Source: Pseudomonas sp. SJZ079 (lineage in GTDB: Bacteria > Pseudomonadota > Gammaproteobacteria > Pseudomonadales > Pseudomonadaceae). From it: a stretch of DNA of 64,000 nt. This document shows, piece after piece, positions 58,969-64,000 of the stretch. Position numbers and translations under genes: made by a program. The notes under the pieces are model-generated. The model worked only from the letters and a program-made list of their open reading frames with translations, ran no database searches and had not been told where the DNA came from. The DNA lies in the NCBI RefSeq assembly GCF_007993865.1, contig NZ_VIUH01000021.1, forward strand, positions 1 through 64,000, read 5' to 3'. The first letter of the stretch is position 1; each line of letters starts with the position of its first letter.

Positions 58969-60165
58969 ATGCAATCTGGAAAAATCGTGGTCAAGAACCT
59001 GTTCAAGGTTTTTGGCGACAAACCGCAAGACGCCATCGATAAGGTCAAGCAAGGCTGGGGCAAGGACAAGATCCTCGCCGAGAGCGGCGCGGTGATCGGC
59101 GTCAGCGATGTGTCGTTCAGCGTCGAAGAGGGCGAAATCTTCGTCCTCATGGGGCTTTCCGGCTCCGGTAAATCCACCCTGATTCGCCTGATCAACCGGC
59201 TGATCGAGCCCTCCGGCGGCGATGTGTTCATCGACGGGCAGAACGTCGCCAAGATGCCCAGCGCGGATCTCATCGACCTGCGCCGCCGCGACATGAGCAT
59301 GGTCTTCCAGTCCTTCGCCCTGATGCCTTCGCGCACCGTACTGGACAACACCGCCTTCGGCCTAGAAGTGGCCGGAGTCAGTCGCAAGGAGCGCGAGAAG
59401 CGCGCCATGGAAGTGCTCAAGCAGGTCGGCCTGGACACCTTCGCGCAGATGCACCCACATGAACTCTCCGGCGGCATGCAGCAGCGTGTTGGCCTGGCTC
59501 GCGCCCTGGCCGTCGATCCCTCGATGATGATCATGGACGAGGCGTTTTCCGCCCTCGACCCGCTCAAGCGTCGCGAAATGCAGGACTTGCTGCTCGACCT
59601 GCAGAAGAAGCACCGCCGCACCATCATCTTCGTCTCCCACGACATCGAAGAGGCCATGCGTATCGGCAACCGCATCGCCATCATGGAAGGTGGCAAGCTG
59701 GTCCAGGTCGGCACCGCGCAGGAGCTGGTCGACAACCCGGCCAACGATTACGTGCGCAACTTCTTCGACACCGTCGACACCAACCGCTACCTCACCGCCG
59801 GCCAACTCAAGGCCAACAGCGTGCCGCTGTTCGTGCACAACGGTAAGGCGCCAGACGCGCAAACGGTGTCGCAGGCACTGCAGGCGCAGGACAAGCATTA
59901 CGCCTTCATCGTCGACCAACACAACCGTTTCTATGGCTCCATCAGCCTGGAGAAGATCGCGCTGCTGGTCGAAGGTGGTCAGACCTGCGGGCTCGACCTA
60001 GACGTGTTGAAACAGATCAACCCGGTGCCGGAAGACATGCCGCTGGATCAGGTCATCGAACGCCTGGTGGACAACGAAGGGCCGATCCCGGTCGTCGATG
60101 GCAACGGCCATTACTGCGGCGCCATCAGCAAGGGTCGCCTGCTGACCCGCATGCAGGGAGAATGA
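58969..60165 (+). CDS. cbcV: Choline/betaine/carnitine ABC transporter, ATP-binding protein
   Basis: 398 residues. The ABC domain has Walker A GLSGSGKST, signature LSGGMQQR, Walker B MIMDEAFSALD and the H-loop SHD. Two C-terminal CBS domains (about 275-395) are typical of the ProV/OpuAA type and may gate transport with ionic strength. It is the first gene of cbcVWX, one base before cbcW. A GGGGA site precedes the ATG. Confidence 0.96.
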   Translation: MQSGKIVVKNLFKVFGDKPQDAIDKVKQGWGKDKILAESGAVIGVSDVSFSVEEGEIFVLMGLSGSGKSTLIRLINRLIEPSGGDVFIDGQNVAKMPSADLIDLRRRDMSMVFQSFALMPSRTVLDNTAFGLEVAGVSRKEREKRAMEVLKQVGLDTFAQMHPHELSGGMQQRVGLARALAVDPSMMIMDEAFSALDPLKRREMQDLLLDLQKKHRRTIIFVSHDIEEAMRIGNRIAIMEGGKLVQVGTAQELVDNPANDYVRNFFDTVDTNRYLTAGQLKANSVPLFVHNGKAPDAQTVSQALQAQDKHYAFIVDQHNRFYGSISLEKIALLVEGGQTCGLDLDVLKQINPVPEDMPLDQVIERLVDNEGPIPVVDGNGHYCGAISKGRLLTRMQGE

Positions 60166-60166
60166 C

Positions 60167-61048
60167 ATGAGCGACAAGAAACTCGACCTGGGCAGCTGGG
60201 TCAACGACGGTGTCCAGTACCTGCTGGATAACTACAGCAACGGCTTCGACAACGTCGGCAGCCTTGTCAGCGGTTTTTCCGAAGCCATCGAAGCCATCCT
60301 GATGCTGCCGCCGGCCTGGCTGCTGATCGCCATCTTCGTCGGCCTCGGCCTCTGGCGGATCGGCGCCCGGTTTGCCGCCTTCACCGCCGTGTCCTTCATC
60401 CTGATCGTGCTCACCGACTTCTGGGAACAGACGGTGGTCACCCTCGGGCTGACCTTCTCCGCAACGCTGATCAGCCTCTTGCTGGGTATCCCGCTGGGCA
60501 TCTGGGCCGCCAAGAGCGAGCGCGTGGCGACCATCACCCGCCCGATTCTCGACTTCATGCAGACCATGCCGGCATTCGTCTACCTGATTCCGGCCGCCAT
60601 GCTGTTCGGTCTCGGCCGGGTGCCGGGGATCATCGCCACGGTGATTTTCGCCATGCCGCCAGCGGTGCGCCTGACCAGCCTGGGTATTCGTCAGGTCAAC
60701 AAGGAAATCGTCGAGGCCGGCCAGTCCTTCGGCTGCAGCAAGACCCAGCTGCTGTTCAAGGTGCAGCTGCCCAGCGCCATGCCGTCAATCATGGCCGGGG
60801 TCAACCAGACCATCATGATGGCCCTGTCGATGGTGATCATCGCCTCGATGGTCGGTGCCGGCGGCCTGGGCAACGATGTTCTCGCCAGTATTCAGCGTCT
60901 GGATATCGGTCTAGGCTTCGAGAGCGGCATGGCAGTGGTACTGCTGGCGATCATCCTCGACCGCATTACCGAAAGCTTCGGCACCAAGCAAAGCGAGAAG
61001 CGCAATACCTTATTCAGCTGGGTCAGCGCGAAACTGCAACGCCAGTAA
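60167..61048 (+). CDS. cbcW: Choline/betaine/carnitine ABC transporter, permease
   Basis: 293 residues with a soluble N-terminal part (1-45) and about six to seven membrane helices. The EAGQSFGCSKTQLLFKVQLPSAMP segment contains the EAA-type loop that contacts the ATPase. It is an OpuAB/ProW-type permease, inner membrane. Its start is nearly contiguous with the cbcV stop. Confidence 0.96.
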   Translation: MSDKKLDLGSWVNDGVQYLLDNYSNGFDNVGSLVSGFSEAIEAILMLPPAWLLIAIFVGLGLWRIGARFAAFTAVSFILIVLTDFWEQTVVTLGLTFSATLISLLLGIPLGIWAAKSERVATITRPILDFMQTMPAFVYLIPAAMLFGLGRVPGIIATVIFAMPPAVRLTSLGIRQVNKEIVEAGQSFGCSKTQLLFKVQLPSAMPSIMAGVNQTIMMALSMVIIASMVGAGGLGNDVLASIQRLDIGLGFESGMAVVLLAIILDRITESFGTKQSEKRNTLFSWVSAKLQRQ

Positions 61049-61084
61049 GAAATTCACCTTATCCATTCACACAGGGAGTCATTA

Positions 61085-62029
61085 ATGAGCAAGTTGAAAA
61101 CCATTGCTGGAGTTAGTCTGCTGTCCTGCACGCTGCTGCAAAGCGCCTGGGCACAAGAGCCGGAAAGCTGCCAGCAAGTGCGTTTCGCCGAGATCGGCTG
61201 GGCCGACATCGCCGCCACCACCGGCGTCGCCATGACCCTGACCGAGGGCCTGGGCTATAAGCCGCGCAAGATCATGGCCTCGGTGCCGATTGCCTTCACC
61301 GGCGTGCAGAAAAGCCAGATCGATGTGTTCCTCGGCTACTGGGCCCCCTCGATGGACGCGGTGATCGAGCCGTTCAGCAAGGATGGCGGGGTCAAGGTGC
61401 TGCCGAAGGCCAACCTGGAAGGCGCCAAGTACACCCTGGCGGTACCGACCTATGCAGCCGAAGCGGGCCTGAAGAGCTTTCAGGACATCGCCAAGTTCAA
61501 GAAAGAACTCGACGGCAAGATCTACGGCATCGAGCCGGGTAACGACGGCAACCTGCTGATCGAAAAAATGATCAAGAATGACCAGTTCGGCATGGGCAAA
61601 TTCCGCATGGTCGAATCCAGCGAAGCCGGCATGCTGGTTCAGGTACAGCGCGCGGTGAGAAAGCAGAAGCCGGTGGTGTTCCTCGGCTGGGCACCGCACC
61701 CGATGAATACCCAGTTCGACATCACCTACCTGTCCGGCGGCGATGACGTGTTCGGCCCGGATTACGGCGCCGCCAAGGTCTACACCGTGGTACCACCGGA
61801 TTACGAAGCACGCTGCCCCAACGTCGGCAAGCTGCTGAACAATCTGCAGTTCAGCGTCGAGATCGAAAGCCAGCTGATGGAAAAAGTGCTGGAGAAAGAA
61901 GACCCGGCTGAGGTGGCGAAGAATTGGATCAAGGCCAACCCTGAGTCCCTCGACAAGTGGCTGGCTGGCGTCACCACCTACGACGGCCAGGATGGCGCTG
62001 CCGCCGTCAAGAAATACGTAGGCCTGTAA
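61085..62029 (+). CDS. cbcX: Choline/betaine ABC transporter, periplasmic binding protein
   Basis: 314 residues. Signal peptide MSKLKTIAGVSLLSCTLLQS ending AWAQ. EGAKYTLAVPTYAAEAGL, GIEPGNDGNLLIEKMI and VFLGWAPHPMNTQF define the choline-type OpuAC family, with aromatic residues of the cation box in GYWAPSMD and GWAPHPM. It is the third gene of the operon, 36 bases after cbcW, with AGGGAGT before the ATG. Likely primary ligand choline. Confidence 0.95.
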   Translation: MSKLKTIAGVSLLSCTLLQSAWAQEPESCQQVRFAEIGWADIAATTGVAMTLTEGLGYKPRKIMASVPIAFTGVQKSQIDVFLGYWAPSMDAVIEPFSKDGGVKVLPKANLEGAKYTLAVPTYAAEAGLKSFQDIAKFKKELDGKIYGIEPGNDGNLLIEKMIKNDQFGMGKFRMVESSEAGMLVQVQRAVRKQKPVVFLGWAPHPMNTQFDITYLSGGDDVFGPDYGAAKVYTVVPPDYEARCPNVGKLLNNLQFSVEIESQLMEKVLEKEDPAEVAKNWIKANPESLDKWLAGVTTYDGQDGAAAVKKYVGL

Positions 62030-62312
62030 AAGCTCTGGCCCGCCTGGCGTCCGCGCCAGACGGGGCAGGAGAAGCCCCGGCAAGCGCAGTTGCGTCAGCG
62101 CAACGACGCTTGCCTGGCTGGCGGGCCACAGCTGTGTCAGAACCAATCGGGTTCGGCAGTGAACATTCGCCTAGCCAAGGCTTCCCCAGTGGCCCCGGCC
62201 ATCCAGGGGCGTGTCTCCCTGGCATGGCTTAACCGGCCACCGCAACACCCGCAATCAGAACGAGCCAGTAACACAGTTGAACTGCCACTCTCACTGATGG
62301 AGCAACAACTTA

Positions 62313-63170
62313 ATGCGCAAACTATCTACTTTCTGTCTGAAGAGCCTTGGCGTTGCCGCCCTGGCGCTGGGTATGTCCACAGCCATGGCTGCGGAAAAAC
62401 CCACCCTGAAGCTCGGCTACGTCAACGGCTGGGACGACAGCGTCGCGACCACCAATGTCGCCGGTGAAATACTCAAGAGCAAACTCGGCTACACGGTTGA
62501 ACTGAAGCCCGTCGAACCCGCCATCATGTGGCAGGGCGTGGCTCGCGGCGACCTGGATGCGACTCTCACCGCCTGGCTGCCGGTCACCCACGCCGACTAC
62601 TACGCCAAGATGAAAGACAAGGTGGTGGTACTCGGCAGCAACTACGAGGGCGCGAGAATCGGTCTGGTAGTGCCCGACTACGTCGAGGCCAAGAGCATCG
62701 AAGACCTGAACAAGTACAGCAAGGACTTCGACGGCAAGATCACCGGTATCGATGCCGGCGCCGGCATCATGAGCCGCACCGAAGAAGCCATCGACAAATA
62801 CAAGCTGGACTACAAGCTGATGCCGAGTTCCGGCCCAGCCATGGCCATCGCCCTGGCCCGCGCCGAGAAGAAGAAAGAAGCCATCGTAGTGCCCGGCTGG
62901 ATTCCACACTGGATGTTCGCCAAGTGGAAACTGCGCTTCCTCGAAGACCCGCAGAATGTCTATGGTGACGCCGAGCACGTCGACACCGTGGCCAACCCTG
63001 CCCTGGAAGCCAAGGCCCCTGAAGCCGCCGCGTTCCTCAAGAAGTTTTCCTGGGGCCCAGAAGAAATTGGCAGTGTGATGCTGGCCGTTAGCGAAGGCGC
63101 CAAGCCGGAGCAAGCCGCTAAAGACTGGATCGCTAAGAATCCGGATCGCGTTGCCGAGTGGTTGAAATAA
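62313..63170 (+). CDS. Glycine betaine-type ABC substrate-binding protein (orphan)
   Basis: 285 residues with signal peptide ending ALGMSTAMAA. OpuAC family, but of the glycine-betaine (ProX/OpuAC) branch: KLGYVNGWDDSVATTNVAGEIL, WQGVARGDLDATLTAWLPVTHADYY and VVPGWIPHWMFAKWKLRFLEDP. It is distinct from the two choline-type SBPs. It may use CbcVW as BetX does in P. aeruginosa. It lies 283 bases after cbcX and is followed by a terminator, so it is at least partly independent. Confidence 0.9.
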   Translation: MRKLSTFCLKSLGVAALALGMSTAMAAEKPTLKLGYVNGWDDSVATTNVAGEILKSKLGYTVELKPVEPAIMWQGVARGDLDATLTAWLPVTHADYYAKMKDKVVVLGSNYEGARIGLVVPDYVEAKSIEDLNKYSKDFDGKITGIDAGAGIMSRTEEAIDKYKLDYKLMPSSGPAMAIALARAEKKKEAIVVPGWIPHWMFAKWKLRFLEDPQNVYGDAEHVDTVANPALEAKAPEAAAFLKKFSWGPEEIGSVMLAVSEGAKPEQAAKDWIAKNPDRVAEWLK

Positions 63171-63189
63171 ACCCATACAGCGCGGTATA

Positions 63190-63221
63190 GATAAAGCGGG
63201 CTTCGGCCCGCTTTATCTTTT
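63190..63221 (+). terminator. Rho-independent terminator after the betaine-binding protein
   Basis: GATAAAGCGGGC-TTCG-GCCCGCTTTATC followed by TTTT. A classic strong terminator 20 bases beyond the stop codon. Confidence 0.95.
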
Positions 63222-63337
63222 CTGCCAGAAACACCTGTGCAGCCGCTCGCTGGCCCGGCCATTGCGCTCGGCACAGCCAGCGCCAGCGGACCACCGGCAT
63301 ATCCCTGACCGACAAGTCGTCCGCTAAACCGCCAACC

Positions 63338-63357
63338 TTGATTGATCGACCAATAAA
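63338..63357. promoter_or_regulatory. Probable BetI operator
   Basis: TTGATTGATCGACCAATAAA resembles the BetI site of bet promoters (TTGATTG...TCAATAAA) with dyad symmetry around TCGA. It lies 54 bases before the betI start, consistent with autorepression relieved by choline. Confidence 0.65.
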
Positions 63358-63411
63358 AAACCGCCTAGACTGCGCCCATCCCGGGGGACTCCCCTATCGA
63401 TGGAGAGACCG

Positions 63412-64000
63412 ATGCCCAAGATCGGAATGCAGCCGATCCGCCGCTCGCAGTTGATCGCGGCCACCCTAGAAGCAGTCGACCAGGTCGGCATGAGCGATGC
63501 CAGCATCGCCTACATCGCTCGCCTCGCGGGGGTTTCCAACGGCATCATCAGTCACTACTTCAAGGACAAGAACGGCCTCCTGGAAGCCACCATGCGCCAC
63601 CTGATGCAGGCGCTCAACGACTCCATGCGCAGCCGCCGCGCCATGCAGCCGGACGACAGCCCACGCGCCCACTTGCGCGCGATCGTCGACAGCAACTTCG
63701 ACGACAGTCAGGTCAACGGCCCGGCGATGAAAACCTGGCTGGCCTTCTGGGCCTCCAGCATGCACCAACCGTCGCTGAACCGCCTGCAACGGATCAACGA
63801 TCACCGCCTGTACTCCAACCTCTGCGGTCAATTCCGCCGCGCACTGCCGCAAGAGTCCGCACGCGCCGCCGCCCGTGGCCTGGCCGCACTGATCGACGGC
63901 CTCTGGTTGCGCGGCGCCCTGTCCGGCGAAGCCTTCGACGTCCAGCAAGCGGTGCAGATCGCCTATGACTACCTCGACCAGCAGCTGACCAAGGCCGCAT
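63412..64000 (+). CDS. betI: Choline-responsive TetR-family repressor BetI (3' end cut by window)
   Basis: 196 residues are visible, and the family length is about 197, so only the last codon or so is missing. It begins MPKIGMQPIRRSQLIAATLE. The helix-turn-helix is in ASIAYIARLAGVSNGIISHYFKDKNGLL, and the ligand domain includes TWLAFWASSMHQPSLNRLQRIN, typical of BetI. It represses its own operon, normally betI-betB-betA, until choline binds. betB/betA would lie to the right of the window. Confidence 0.95.
   Translation, partial: MPKIGMQPIRRSQLIAATLEAVDQVGMSDASIAYIARLAGVSNGIISHYFKDKNGLLEATMRHLMQALNDSMRSRRAMQPDDSPRAHLRAIVDSNFDDSQVNGPAMKTWLAFWASSMHQPSLNRLQRINDHRLYSNLCGQFRRALPQESARAAARGLAALIDGLWLRGALSGEAFDVQQAVQIAYDYLDQQLTKAA

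Overview
This window is a Pseudomonas chromosome segment: GC-rich coding sequence, Pseudomonas-type REP/REPIN repeats, and gene content matching the quaternary-amine catabolism locus of Pseudomonas (in P. aeruginosa roughly PA5374-PA5421, here in inverted order). I see no integrase, tRNA, rRNA or CRISPR array. The left edge carries only the tail of an ISL3-type transposase.

Layout. (1) 0.2-9.1 kb, minus strand: operon glyA-soxB-soxD-soxA-soxG-purU-fdhA, which turns sarcosine into glycine, serine, formate and CO2. It is read divergently from a SouR-like GATase1/AraC regulator (9.6-10.6 kb). (2) 10.7-18.7 kb: chemoreceptor, sodium-solute symporter with a 37-residue partner peptide, creatinase, a second GATase1/AraC regulator, and threonine aldolase. 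(3) 18.8-22.8 kb: a copper nitrite reductase fused to cytochrome c behind a perfect ANR/DNR box, a PdxH-like flavoprotein, a frameshifted sulfite-oxidase-like gene and its cytochrome c. (4) 23-42 kb, accessory: EF-G-like GTPase, TetR/SDR pair, two near-identical glutathione transferases 14 kb apart, KatG, a GFA protein, a base-composition outlier gene encoding a 959-residue kinase-like/RNA 2'-phosphotransferase fusion, DNA polymerase II, an alpha-helical pore-forming toxin, and a purine permease. (5) 42.3-53.8 kb: gbcB/gbcA (glycine betaine to dimethylglycine), an M19-like protein, a DUF5943-type protein, dgcA-dgcB and a dedicated ETF pair (dimethylglycine to sarcosine). (6) 54-64 kb: gbdR, sdaB, an orphan choline-type binding protein, the cbcVWX choline/betaine/carnitine ABC transporter, a further betaine-binding protein, and betI cut by the right edge.

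Together, CbcVWX and the extra binding proteins import choline-type substrates. GbcAB, DgcAB/ETF and SoxBDAG demethylate glycine betaine stepwise to glycine. FdhA and PurU handle the C1 units, GlyA makes serine and SdaB makes pyruvate. Creatinase feeds a second substrate into the same pathway at sarcosine. Three paralogous GATase1/AraC regulators sit beside the three catabolic blocks.

The most novel item is the protein at 31462-34341. It has a long helical N-terminal region, an APH-like kinase domain with its catalytic residues, and a KptA/Tpt1 domain with its Arg-His-Arg-Arg tetrad. The gene is visibly poorer in GC than its neighbours. Other points of interest are the pore-forming toxin, an M19 'dipeptidase' lacking its HxD metal motif, a DgcA cluster motif missing one cysteine, the small membrane peptide paired with the symporter, and a diverged ~150-bp direct repeat flanking an SDR gene.
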